DNA of 64,000 bases, taken from Saprospiraceae bacterium (GTDB taxonomy: Bacteria; Bacteroidota; Bacteroidia; Chitinophagales; Saprospiraceae). Shown here one piece after another: positions 1 to 8,032 of this stretch (positions are counted from its first letter, which is position 1; each line of letters begins with the position of its first letter). The position numbers and the translations under genes were made by a program. The notes beneath the pieces are model-generated. The model was given only the letters and a program-made list of their open reading frames with translations, ran no database searches and was not told the DNA's origin. Location of the stretch: the NCBI GenBank assembly GCA_024103005.1, contig JAGFJA010000061.1:1-64000 (forward strand). The letters are read 5' to 3'.

Positions 1-1742
1 GTATTGCCGAGTTCATCACTGACTTCATCTGTTTTTACCTTTCTGACCTCCTTGATTTCACTAAGCTTTCCGCCATCTGTTTTAAACTTTTTAAGGTCAA
101 TTTTGACCTGATCCAATGAAATAGCAAGAAACAGTTCAAATCTTGTCTTATATCCAAAATATTTTACAAGGAAATCAACATTTTCTTCAAAGTCCAGTTT
201 GGAATTGGTCAACTTCCTAAACAATTCCTCCTTGCCGTAGTCAGCCTGAATCTTATTTTCTTCTTTGAGAGCTTGTTTGATTTTACTTTTCGCTTTTCCG
301 GTGACAACCATTTTAAGCCAGTTTTCATTGGGTTTCTGGTTTTTATTGGTAATTACCTGAATCTGGTCTCCATTTTCCAGAACATAGCTCATAGGGACCA
401 GCTTATTATTGATTTTTATGCTGATGGTATGGTAACCTACATCAGTGTGTATATTAAAGGCAAAGTCAAGAGCAGTAGCGCCCATGGGCAGCGTAACCAT
501 GTCGCCTTTGGGTGTATATACATATACTTCCTCGCCGTATAGATTGGATTTAAACTCAGAGATAAATTCGAGTGCATCCTTGTCCTTATCTTCAAGAAGA
601 GTCCTAACAGAATCTAACCAGGTGTCAAAAACATTCTGACTACTTTGTTTCACTCCCTTATATTTCCAGTGTGCGGCAAATCCTTTTTCTGCGATTTCAT
701 CCATTCTCTCCGACCTGATCTGGACTTCCACATAACGCCCTCCGGGGCCGATTACAGTGGTATGCAGCGATTCGTAACCATTGGATTTTGGCATGGTGAC
801 CCAGTCCTTAAGCCTTTCAGGAACAGGCGTATAAACATCAGTGATGACAGAATAAACTTGCCAACAGACACTTTTTTCTTTTTGAGGCTCAACATCCACG
901 ATGATTCTCACTGCAAAAAGATCATAAATCTCTTCAAAAGGAACGCCCTTTGTTTTTAACTTATCTGCAATGGATGAAATTGATTTTGGACGACCGATGA
1001 TCCTGTAGGGAACATTCAACTCGTCCAGTTTATCACTCATGCCCTTGATAAATTCATTGATATAATGATTTCTGCTTCGTTTGGTTTCCTGTAGTTTGCG
1101 GGCTATTTCCTGATAGAAAGAAGGTTCCAGAATCTTTAGGCACAGATCCATGAATTCTGTCTTCAACTTATAAAGTCCCAGGCGGTGAGCTAAAGGTGCA
1201 TAGATATAACTCGTTTCGGATGCTATTTTAATCTGCTTCTCCCGCTTCATAGAACCGAGTGTCCTCATGTTGTGCAGGCGATCGGCCATTTTTATTAAGA
1301 CGACTCTTACATCAGAATTAAGAGTGCTCAAGACCTTTCTGAAATTTTCTGCCTGAGGATTTTCAGAGTTATAAGAACTGTCTAATTTAGTGAGTCCATC
1401 GACCAGGCGGCAGATTTTTTCACCAAACTGTTTTTTAATGTCTTCCAATGAAACATCCGTGTCCTCTACGACATCATGGAGTAGGGCAGCGACTACAGCA
1501 GTGGGTCCCAAGCCGATTTCCTCAGCACAGATGCGTGCGACTTCAATCGGATGGAGTATATATGGTTCACCGGATTTACGTCTTTGCTTGGAATGTGCTT
1601 GCACGGCAATCTCATAGGCCTGACGGATCATATCCTTGTCTTCCTTGCTGAGGTTGCTTTTAATACTTTTGAGCAAATTTCGGTAGGAGCGCTGAATGAG
1701 CAGCACTTCTTCAGAGTCATTCGGTTGAGGTTGCGTTTTCAC
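1..1742 (-). CDS. rel: Bifunctional (p)ppGpp synthetase/hydrolase Rel/SpoT, C-terminus cut by window edge
   Basis: Makes and degrades the alarmone (p)ppGpp in the stringent response. About 580 codons are present. In order I read: an HD hydrolase domain (roughly residues 30-180, containing the motif LLHDVVEDT), a nucleotidyl-transferase synthetase domain (about 220-350, with RIIGRPKS and FAVRIIV), and a TGS domain (about 400-460, starting EVYVYTPKGD). The C-terminal helical and ACT regions expected of a protein of about 730-750 residues lie beyond position 1. The start is GTG at 1742: the frame has a stop five codons upstream and the next ATG is inside the HD domain. It follows the DUF4293 gene by 47 bp on the same strand and is probably co-transcribed with it. 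Both enzymatic halves look intact, so a bifunctional Rel is likelier than a monofunctional RelA. Confidence 0.95.
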   Translation of the reverse strand, partial: MKTQPQPNDSEEVLLIQRSYRNLLKSIKSNLSKEDKDMIRQAYEIAVQAHSKQRRKSGEPYILHPIEVARICAEEIGLGPTAVVAALLHDVVEDTDVSLEDIKKQFGEKICRLVDGLTKLDSSYNSENPQAENFRKVLSTLNSDVRVVLIKMADRLHNMRTLGSMKREKQIKIASETSYIYAPLAHRLGLYKLKTEFMDLCLKILEPSFYQEIARKLQETKRSRNHYINEFIKGMSDKLDELNVPYRIIGRPKSISSIADKLKTKGVPFEEIYDLFAVRIIVDVEPQKEKSVCWQVYSVITDVYTPVPERLKDWVTMPKSNGYESLHTTVIGPGGRYVEVQIRSERMDEIAEKGFAAHWKYKGVKQSSQNVFDTWLDSVRTLLEDKDKDALEFISEFKSNLYGEEVYVYTPKGDMVTLPMGATALDFAFNIHTDVGYHTISIKINNKLVPMSYVLENGDQIQVITNKNQKPNENWLKMVVTGKAKSKIKQALKEENKIQADYGKEELFRKLTNSKLDFEENVDFLVKYFGYKTRFELFLAISLDQVKIDLKKFKTDGGKLSEIKEVRKVKTDEVSDELGN

Positions 1743-1789
1743 GGTTAAGGATATTTAATTTATTTCAAACCGGTCAGCGCTACATTTTA

Positions 1790-2245
1790 TTAACGCAACC
1801 GGTCCATTGATTTTACAATTGAAATATCTCGTTTAATATAGTTGCCTGCAAAATACAATAAAATCAAGGTAATGAAAGGTATAAACAATCCTAATCTTAC
1901 CTGAATATTGGTAATTTCATCCTGACGATTCTCAAAGTTATGATAAAAAATTATACCGCCGGCAACAATTAATGCAAATACTGTTAGCATCAGTATCTTT
2001 ATTATCAACAATTGTAGCTTGCGATTTTTAAATAAAAATATGTTAATAAAAACAAAAACAGCCAATGAGATGACGATTATTTGTAATAATAAACTGTCGT
2101 AAGTATTGAAAACACTGTCTTTAAACAATGGAGTAGCCTTCACTGTATCATTGGCAGACGCTGCAAAATCAAATGAAGGCAGGAATAAAAACGAAATACA
2201 GGCAGCAGCCAGAAGCATGAATATGGTTTGAATTCTTTGAATCAT
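1790..2245 (-). CDS. DUF4293 family integral membrane protein
   Basis: A 151-residue protein with four clear hydrophobic segments (about residues 8-28, 52-74, 82-104 and 118-138) and almost nothing else, so an inner-membrane protein. The opening MIQRIQTIFMLLAA is typical of the Bacteroidota family DUF4293, whose function is unknown. It lies 10 bp downstream of the ferredoxin-NADP reductase gene and 47 bp upstream of rel on the same strand, which suggests one transcript. No catalytic motif is visible. Confidence 0.85.
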   Translation of the reverse strand: MIQRIQTIFMLLAAACISFLFLPSFDFAASANDTVKATPLFKDSVFNTYDSLLLQIIVISLAVFVFINIFLFKNRKLQLLIIKILMLTVFALIVAGGIIFYHNFENRQDEITNIQVRLGLFIPFITLILLYFAGNYIKRDISIVKSMDRLR

Positions 2246-2255
2246 TTTTTTGGTT

Positions 2256-3266
2256 TTAGAGAGTTAGCGCTTCTTTTCCCATGACCGTAGTGTATTTAAA
2301 GGAAAGTTTCTTGTCGGGATATACGTGATGGAAGGCAGATTGGCACATCAGAGTCGCTTCATGGAATCCGCAAAGGATTAGTTTTAATTTACCCGGATAG
2401 GTATTGATGTCTCCTATGGCATAAATACCCGGTATATTTGTCTGATAATCGAATGTATCTACCTTGATGTCATTTTTATCCAGATTTAAGCCCCAGTTGG
2501 CGATAGGACCAAGTTTGGGAGAAAGTCCGAAGAGTGGAATAAAGTGGTCAACATCGGTTTCAATATTACCTTTTGTGTCGTGTTTAATGGTGACCCCTTC
2601 CAGGTGACCATTTCCTCGTAGAGTCGTCACCTCAGCTTCTGTTATCAGGTCTATTTTACCCTCCTGAGCAAGAGACATTACTTTGTCCACACTATCAGGT
2701 GCGCCTCTGAATTCTTTTCGTCTATGTACCAGGGTTATATGACTTGCAATATCTGAAAGATGGATCGTCCAGTCAAGTGCTGAATCTCCGCCACCGGCTA
2801 TGACGAGTTTTTTGGACTGATAAATTCCCGGATCTTTGATGATATAATCCACTCCGCGATATTCATATTGTTCCAGTTCGGGAATTGCCGGCTTTCTGGG
2901 TTCAAAAGAGCCAAGCCCGGCAGCTATGACGACTACGGGCGCTTTAATTTGTGTACCCCTGGATGTTGTGAGCAGCCATTTTCCATCGTCAGTTTTTTCA
3001 AGTCCTTCGACTCGTTCTCCCAGAGTAAAAGTGGGTTTGAATGGAGCGATTTGTTCCATCAGGTTGTCAATCAATTCTCCTGCCAGTACGGATGGATACC
3101 CGGGTATGTCATAGATGGGTTTTTTTGGATAAATTTCTGTTAATTGTCCGCCGGGCTGGGGGAGGGAGTCGATTAGATGGCACCTCAGTTTTAATAAGCC
3201 CGCTTCAAACACGGCAAAAAGACCGGTTGGTCCGGCTCCTATGATTGCTAAATCTGTTTCTGTCAC
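2256..3266 (-). CDS. Ferredoxin/flavodoxin-NADP(+) reductase, thioredoxin-reductase-like
   Basis: A 336-residue FAD/NAD(P)-binding oxidoreductase, predicted cytoplasmic, moving electrons between NADPH and ferredoxin or flavodoxin. The FAD dinucleotide-binding motif GAGPTG is at about residues 10-15, a second one (GGGDSALDW) at about 158, followed by the NADPH-contacting HRRKEFR, and the C-terminal FAD motif AIGDINTYPG near 285. The CxxC redox pair of true thioredoxin reductases is absent between the two Rossmann folds, which places it with the YumC-type reductases (about 330-350 residues). The gene starts only 3 bp after the enoyl-CoA hydratase stop, so the two are almost certainly translated from one message. 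Confidence 0.88.
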   Translation of the reverse strand: MTETDLAIIGAGPTGLFAVFEAGLLKLRCHLIDSLPQPGGQLTEIYPKKPIYDIPGYPSVLAGELIDNLMEQIAPFKPTFTLGERVEGLEKTDDGKWLLTTSRGTQIKAPVVVIAAGLGSFEPRKPAIPELEQYEYRGVDYIIKDPGIYQSKKLVIAGGGDSALDWTIHLSDIASHITLVHRRKEFRGAPDSVDKVMSLAQEGKIDLITEAEVTTLRGNGHLEGVTIKHDTKGNIETDVDHFIPLFGLSPKLGPIANWGLNLDKNDIKVDTFDYQTNIPGIYAIGDINTYPGKLKLILCGFHEATLMCQSAFHHVYPDKKLSFKYTTVMGKEALTL

Positions 3267-3269
3267 GAC

Positions 3270-4052
3270 TTATTGATTTTTAAAATTAGGTTTTCTTTTT
3301 TCGATAAAGGCTTTTGTGCCTTCACGGAAATCTTCAGTCTCCATACAGAGACCAAATTGTACTGCCTCTTCTTCAAAGCCATCGTTGTTTTTGTCGTAAT
3401 AGGCATTGACACAGTGGATAGTTTTGGCAACAGCAATAGGTGCCTTTTCAGCAATGATTTTCAGCATATTTACGGCTGTTTCTACCTCTTTTCCCTGTTC
3501 AGTAACCTGATTGATGAGGCCGATTTGCTTAGCTTCTTCTGCGCCTACCATTCGTGTAGTTAATAACAATTCCAGGCCCGTGGTTTTGCCAACCAATTGA
3601 ATAAGGCGCTGTGTACCGGCATAACCGGGTGTCAGACCTAAGTTAACCTCAGGTTGACCAAATTTTGCTTTCGGGCCTGCTATACGCATGTGACAGGCCA
3701 TGGCTAGCTCACAACCACCACCCAATGCAAAACCGTTGACAGCAGCAATTACCGGCACATTGCATTGTTCTATCAACTTAAAAATGCCTTGACCCCGTCT
3801 CGAAAGTGCCGTTCCTTGTTCGGCATTGAATTCAGAAAATTCCTTAATATCTGCACCGGCAACAAAGGCTTTTTCACCTGCACCCGTTATGACTACTCCT
3901 CTGATATCTTTTCTTCCGGGCAACATAATGCCAAAGACTTGCTCCAAATCGTCAAAAACCGATTTGTTCAGTGCATTCAAAGCTTCCGGACGATTTATTG
4001 TTATAATTAAAACCGGACCATCTTCTTCCGATATTATTGTATTAAAATTCAT
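3270..4052 (-). CDS. Enoyl-CoA hydratase/isomerase family protein
   Basis: A 260-residue crotonase-fold enzyme, the normal family length, expected to hydrate 2-enoyl-CoA in fatty-acid or butyrate-type metabolism. The oxyanion-hole stretches are readable: AFVAGADIKEF near residue 65 and NGFALGGGCELAMACH near 105. A glutamate lies at the usual catalytic position in GQPEVNLGLTPGYAGTQRL (about 130-150). The exact acyl chain cannot be read from sequence. It is the first gene of a leftward cluster with the reductase, DUF4293 and rel. A TAnnTTTG promoter element sits at 4080-4087, about 28 bp upstream of the start. Confidence 0.9.
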   Translation of the reverse strand: MNFNTIISEEDGPVLIITINRPEALNALNKSVFDDLEQVFGIMLPGRKDIRGVVITGAGEKAFVAGADIKEFSEFNAEQGTALSRRGQGIFKLIEQCNVPVIAAVNGFALGGGCELAMACHMRIAGPKAKFGQPEVNLGLTPGYAGTQRLIQLVGKTTGLELLLTTRMVGAEEAKQIGLINQVTEQGKEVETAVNMLKIIAEKAPIAVAKTIHCVNAYYDKNNDGFEEEAVQFGLCMETEDFREGTKAFIEKRKPNFKNQ

Positions 4053-4079
4053 AAGAGAATATTTTTATAAAAAATTGCG

Positions 4080-4087
4080 CAAAGTTA
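4080..4087 (-). promoter_or_regulatory. -7 promoter element of the enoyl-CoA hydratase cluster
   Basis: On the minus strand this reads TAACTTTG, matching the Bacteroidota -7 consensus TAnnTTTG. It is followed by GCGCAATTTTTTATAAAAA, nearly the same sequence as follows the lpdA promoter element at 24250-24257. No clear -33 TTG was found at the expected distance. Confidence 0.55.
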
Positions 4088-4233
4088 CGCTTTAATTGTT
4101 AAATTAGATAGTGAGCAGGCGGCAATTATGTCAATTATTCTGCCAATATTTGAACTTCTTGCCGGGCTACCGGATAAAATAAAAGTAGAAAAATACTTCT
4201 ATATTCCATACAGAAATAGCTTTTCTGATATTA

Positions 4234-4266
4234 TTGTTTAGTCAGGCTTTGGAATTTTTATATTTG
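4234..4266 (+). promoter_or_regulatory. Promoter of the SCP2 gene
   Basis: TTG at 4234-4236, a 22-bp spacer and TATATTTG at 4259-4266 fit the Bacteroidota -33/-7 pattern. The leader to the ATG at 4331 would be about 60 nt. Confidence 0.6.
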
Positions 4267-4330
4267 CATTCATTTATCAGGTCTTAACGTTAAACAATTT
4301 TATCCCTGAAATGTCTTTAAAGCAAAAAAT

Positions 4331-4651
4331 ATGATTTCAATAAAGGAATTTTTAAATCAATTGCCTGATAAGGTGGCAAAAGAGGCTATTTCTGATATCC
4401 GTACGGTTTTACACTTTGATATCAGCGGTGACACCGGAGGACTTTATACGCTTAAAATTGATCAGGGAAATATAGAAGTCAATGAGGGTCTCATCGGTGA
4501 TGCCAAATCCACTATCCGTACCAGTGACAAAGTTTTTAATGACCTGGTTAATAAAGAGATTAACCCGATGATGGCACTGATGACCGGTAAGATGAAAGTT
4601 TCTAATCCGGGTGAAATAATGAAATATGTTAAACTCCTGGGTCTAATGTAA
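4331..4651 (+). CDS. SCP2 sterol-carrier-like lipid-binding protein
   Basis: A 106-residue protein consisting of a single SCP2-like domain, the usual size of stand-alone bacterial members. The pattern of a hydrophobic helix, DISGDTGGLYTLKIDQG, a glycine-containing strand region and the C-terminal MALMTGKMKVSNPGEIMKYVKL is characteristic; the last part (tGKlki-GD/P-ikla) is the family signature. It is expected to bind a lipid or acyl-CoA in the cytoplasm; the ligand is unknown. It has its own promoter, and its 3' end overlaps the convergent DUF5683 gene by 9 bp. Confidence 0.85.
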   Translation: MISIKEFLNQLPDKVAKEAISDIRTVLHFDISGDTGGLYTLKIDQGNIEVNEGLIGDAKSTIRTSDKVFNDLVNKEINPMMALMTGKMKVSNPGEIMKYVKLLGLM

Positions 4652-5284
4652 CCGGATGGTCAGACCTACGCCCCCCACCGTCTCCGCTATGAGACCGATA
4701 GGCATCCAGTCAACTTTCGGCTTGATTTGTACACTTATATCATCCGTAATGTCGAATGTCCTCAAATGGGCAGATACAAAGGCGTCGAGGATATTCAGCC
4801 CATAAACACCTACCAGAGCGATGTAGGACAATTCCATATTTTTCCGATATAAGTCTCTTGCACTCCGGATATTTTGACGGGAATACTGGTCGTATTTGGT
4901 AGGCTTGCCGTCAATCATATCCTTGTAAACATCTCTTAAGAGATAATAATTTGAGCGATTCCATTCACCCGCATAGATTAATACTCCCAAGCCTGCATAT
5001 ATAATTGGAATTTTCCAGTATTGTTTGTTGTATGCCTGACCAAGTCCGGGCAAGATAATGGAGCGAATCATTGCTTTTTTGGGTGTCTTGAGATCAACTC
5101 CCTGGTAAGTAGAATCTTTGGACGCTGATTTTGTCTGATGAAGACTATCCTGTGAACTCTTAAGGTAGATAGAGTCCTGAATTTGACAATGACTTGTTGC
5201 ATGAAAACAAACTACTGTTGCCGTCATCAGACATAACCTTAAAAAATGTAAATAGGCTTTCCGTATCTGTTTGCAATTTATCAT
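4643..5284 (-). CDS. DUF5683 domain-containing membrane protein
   Basis: A 213-residue exported or membrane protein of the Bacteroidota family DUF5683. A signal-like hydrophobic stretch occupies about residues 13-32. The diagnostic block is AMIRSIILPGLGQAYNKQYW followed by a transmembrane segment and AGEWNRSNYYLLRDVYKDM (about 70-125). Function is unknown. In many Bacteroidota this family sits directly behind parA-parB, as it does here (75 bp after parB, same strand). The dapB and lepB genes that I remember following it in other genomes are absent; instead a convergent SCP2 gene overlaps its 3' end. Confidence 0.85.
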   Translation of the reverse strand: MINCKQIRKAYLHFLRLCLMTATVVCFHATSHCQIQDSIYLKSSQDSLHQTKSASKDSTYQGVDLKTPKKAMIRSIILPGLGQAYNKQYWKIPIIYAGLGVLIYAGEWNRSNYYLLRDVYKDMIDGKPTKYDQYSRQNIRSARDLYRKNMELSYIALVGVYGLNILDAFVSAHLRTFDITDDISVQIKPKVDWMPIGLIAETVGGVGLTIRLH

Positions 5285-5359
5285 CCTAGATTGTAACGTA
5301 TTTACATCACTGTCCCGTACGGTCTGAGTCAGATTTTTGTACCTTCATTTTCTCAAAGA

Positions 5360-6256
5360 CTAATTATCAAGCAAATCAATGATTGAATTTAATTCATCGG
5401 TTGAGTTAAACGATATTTTCAAAAATCCCTGACCCTTGTCATTTCTTTCCAACTGAACCTTTAGTCCAAGATTTCTTCTCAACCTGTCTTTAAGGTTTTC
5501 TATTTCGACGTCTTTTATGGCAGGTTGAATAGCGTCTTTCTTTTCTTTTTTGTTGAAATGATCCCGAATATTATTTTCCAGTTGCCTGACTGACCAGGTA
5601 TTGGAAACGGTCTGTTTGAAAAATGCAAGCTGAAGGGCGATGTCATCAATGCCGGCGAGGGCACGAGCATGACCCATGGAGATTTGTTTTTCCTTAACTG
5701 CTGACTGTATATCGGGCAAAAGTTTAAGCAGCCTGACGTAATTGGCGATCGTACTTCTGTCTTTTCCTATTCTTTCTGCCAAAATATCCTGAGTCATGTT
5801 GGTCTCTTCCATGAGCCTTTTATAACTAACGGCTATTTCGATGGCATTGAGGTCTTCCCGCTGAATATTCTCTACTAAGGCCATTTCGAAGAGTTCCTGA
5901 TCGTTGACCAGTCTGACATAAGCGGGTACTTCAGTAAGGCCGACCAGTTGAGCTGCTTTAAATCTTCTTTCTCCGGCGATGATCTGAAACTTGTTGCGTC
6001 CGATTTTCCTCAAAGTTAATGGCTGGATGATGCCGTAGCTCTTAATACTTTGGGAGAGTTCTTTGATCTGTTCGTCATTGAATCGTGTGCGTGGTTGAGT
6101 AGGGTTGGGTTCTATTTCCGCTACGGGTATCATGGCTATACCTCCTGATAATTCCTTCACTGTATCCAGGCTGGGTGCTGAATCATCATTGTCCATGCTA
6201 TTGAGCAGTGCCCTGATCCCTTTTCCCAATTCTTTCTTTTTCAATTTGTTGCTCAT
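5360..6256 (-). CDS. parB: Chromosome-partitioning protein ParB (CTPase, parS-binding)
   Basis: A 298-residue ParB/Spo0J protein. The N-terminal CTP-binding domain carries QPRTRF and GERRFKAAQLVG (about residues 54-108). The central helix-turn-helix region includes MTQDILAERIGKDRSTIANYVRLL and GHARAL (about 150-205), and a C-terminal dimerisation domain follows. It is expected to load at parS sites near the replication origin and act with ParA in chromosome segregation. It lies 5 bp after parA on the same strand. No full parS palindrome was noticed in this window, so the parS cluster is probably elsewhere. Confidence 0.95.
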   Translation of the reverse strand: MSNKLKKKELGKGIRALLNSMDNDDSAPSLDTVKELSGGIAMIPVAEIEPNPTQPRTRFNDEQIKELSQSIKSYGIIQPLTLRKIGRNKFQIIAGERRFKAAQLVGLTEVPAYVRLVNDQELFEMALVENIQREDLNAIEIAVSYKRLMEETNMTQDILAERIGKDRSTIANYVRLLKLLPDIQSAVKEKQISMGHARALAGIDDIALQLAFFKQTVSNTWSVRQLENNIRDHFNKKEKKDAIQPAIKDVEIENLKDRLRRNLGLKVQLERNDKGQGFLKISFNSTDELNSIIDLLDN

Positions 6257-6261
6257 CTGAT

Positions 6262-7050
6262 TTAGACAGTTGGTTGGTTATTTTCTGCTTTTTGGAAACT
6301 TAAAAATTCATGGGCAAGATTGATGAAGTTGATAGTGCCTTTGCTTCCTGCGTCATACATAATGACGGGTTGATGATTGGAAGGAGCCTCGCTTATTCGT
6401 GAATTTCGGTGGACAATGGTTTCAAAAACCCTGTCTTTCGAGTGGTTTTGCACCTCTTCTATCACGAGGTTGGCCAATCTGAGTCTTTTATCGTACATGG
6501 TAAGTACGATACCCTCAATGGCGAGTTGCTGATTTAGTTGTTTTTTGACCAGAGATATGGTGTTCTTTAATTTTCCAAGGCCTTCTAACGAAAAAATCTC
6601 TGCTTGCACGGGTATGATGACACTGTCGGCCGCTGTCAAAGAGTTGACCGTAATGATTCCCAAAGAAGGTAAACAGTCAATAAAAATGAAGTCATATTGA
6701 CCGCGGACTGGCTCCAGAAAATCCTTCATGATGTATTCACGTCTGAATCGGCTTACCAATTCCAGTTCCGCGCCCACCAAATCAATATGGGATGGTAAGA
6801 TATCCAGGTTTGGAGTGGGAGAGGAGACAATAGCGTCCGTTACCGGTACTTCATTGATGAAGCAGTCATATACAGAATATTTAATCTGTTCAGGCTCAAT
6901 ACCTGTACCTGAGGTTGTGTTTGCCTGCGGATCTGCGTCGATAATCAGAACTTTATATTCCATCAGTGCCAGGCAGGCTCCCAGATTGATGGCTATGGTC
7001 GTCTTCCCGACACCACCTTTTTGGTTGGCAATAGCGACTATTTTTCCCAT
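6262..7050 (-). CDS. parA: Chromosome-partitioning ATPase ParA (Soj/MinD family)
   Basis: A 262-residue ParA-type ATPase. The deviant Walker A motif KGGVGKTTIAINLG is at about residues 10-23, the A' motif with DADPQANTT at about 40-48, and the Walker B strand DFIFIDCLPSLG near 120-131. The length and the absence of an N-terminal DNA-binding extension fit the chromosomal Soj type rather than a plasmid ParA. The gene starts 3 bp after the upstream metallo-hydrolase stop and ends 5 bp before parB, so the three are almost certainly co-transcribed. Confidence 0.95.
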   Translation of the reverse strand: MGKIVAIANQKGGVGKTTIAINLGACLALMEYKVLIIDADPQANTTSGTGIEPEQIKYSVYDCFINEVPVTDAIVSSPTPNLDILPSHIDLVGAELELVSRFRREYIMKDFLEPVRGQYDFIFIDCLPSLGIITVNSLTAADSVIIPVQAEIFSLEGLGKLKNTISLVKKQLNQQLAIEGIVLTMYDKRLRLANLVIEEVQNHSKDRVFETIVHRNSRISEAPSNHQPVIMYDAGSKGTINFINLAHEFLSFQKAENNQPTV

Positions 7051-7053
7051 GAA

Positions 7054-7740
7054 TTAAAGATTGATTATTTGGTTGATTTCAGGTAAAATTAATTCCTTTC
7101 CTTTTGATTCAAAGTACTTTATAGCCTCATTGCAATTGATGGTTATAGGAGGGAAAGTGTTAAAATGACATCCTACAATTTTATTGCACTCAATCATATC
7201 TGAAGCTATAGCCGCGTCTTCATAGTCCATGGTAAAATAACCGCCTACCGGCAATACAGCCAGAGTCGGTCTGTGATAATAAGCAGGGATCAACTTCATA
7301 TCCATGGTCAGTGCAGTATCTCCGGCAAAATATATCACATGTTCGCCTGAATGTATCAAATAGCCTGCAGGGTTGCCACCATAACTGCCATCCGGCATAT
7401 TGCTGCTGTGAATGGCATTGACCATACGGACCTCACCAAATCCAAAATCCCTTCTGCCGCCATGATTCATGCCATAAGCCTGACAGTCTTTTTCTTCAAA
7501 CCAGGTTGCTACCTCGTAATTTGAAATGATGGGTGCGCCGTTTTTTCTTGAAATTTCATGAGCATCTGCTACATGGTCATTGTGGCCATGTGTCAATAAA
7601 ATAAAATCCGCTTCAAGAGCCTCGACGTCAATAATGCCGGACGCTTTAGGATTGGGACGGATAAATGGATCTACCAGAATATTTTTACCGGCCAAATGGA
7701 GTAAAAAGCAGGAATGCCCTAAATATCTCAAGCTGTTCAT
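7054..7740 (-). CDS. UPF0173-type metal-dependent hydrolase (MBL fold)
   Basis: A 228-residue metallo-beta-lactamase-fold protein of the UPF0173 type, close to the family's usual 225-230 residues. The N-terminus RYLGHSCFLL and the zinc motif LLTHGHNDHVADAHE (HxHxDH, about residues 49-63) are intact. A later histidine occurs in GCHFNTFPPI near 190. The substrate is unknown. It is the first gene of the leftward parA-parB cluster. The upstream region has only a near-consensus -7 box (TACCTTTA on the minus strand), so promoter placement is uncertain. Confidence 0.88.
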   Translation of the reverse strand: MNSLRYLGHSCFLLHLAGKNILVDPFIRPNPKASGIIDVEALEADFILLTHGHNDHVADAHEISRKNGAPIISNYEVATWFEEKDCQAYGMNHGGRRDFGFGEVRMVNAIHSSNMPDGSYGGNPAGYLIHSGEHVIYFAGDTALTMDMKLIPAYYHRPTLAVLPVGGYFTMDYEDAAIASDMIECNKIVGCHFNTFPPITINCNEAIKYFESKGKELILPEINQIINL

Positions 7741-8019
7741 TAATTTATAATGTTGATTATTAATAATTTATGAGTAAAATGGAGCTTTAAATAAGTCGGT
7801 AAAGGTACATAATTTTTCCAAATCTTTCAGGATTTAAAACAGTATGGGCGCCTGTGATGGCATGTAATGTATTGACAAAGCATAGTTTTCTACAAAGAAA
7901 ATATTTTGCTTTCAGTGCCACTTATTTAATTTGACCGCAATATTCTGAGTTTTTTTTACCATGCATGATTGATTAGACCATTATATTTTTCAAATGTTAT
8001 TATTTACACCCGTTCTTTG

Positions 8020-8027
8020 TAGTTTTG
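8020..8027 (+). promoter_or_regulatory. -7 promoter element immediately before the solute-binding protein gene
   Basis: TAGTTTTG matches TAnnTTTG. It ends 5 bp before the ATG at 8033, so the transcript would be nearly or fully leaderless. This also argues against a start at 7994, which lies upstream of the element. Confidence 0.5.
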
Positions 8028-8032
8028 TGCAC

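Noticed and set aside
273-1748. Open frames on the plus strand over the rel gene.
   Set aside because: The minus-strand Rel protein with HD, synthetase and TGS domains accounts for the region; the plus frames are shadows.
7994-8032. N-terminal extension of the solute-binding protein from the ATG at 7994.
   Set aside because: A promoter box lies downstream of that ATG and the lipoprotein signal begins at 8033.
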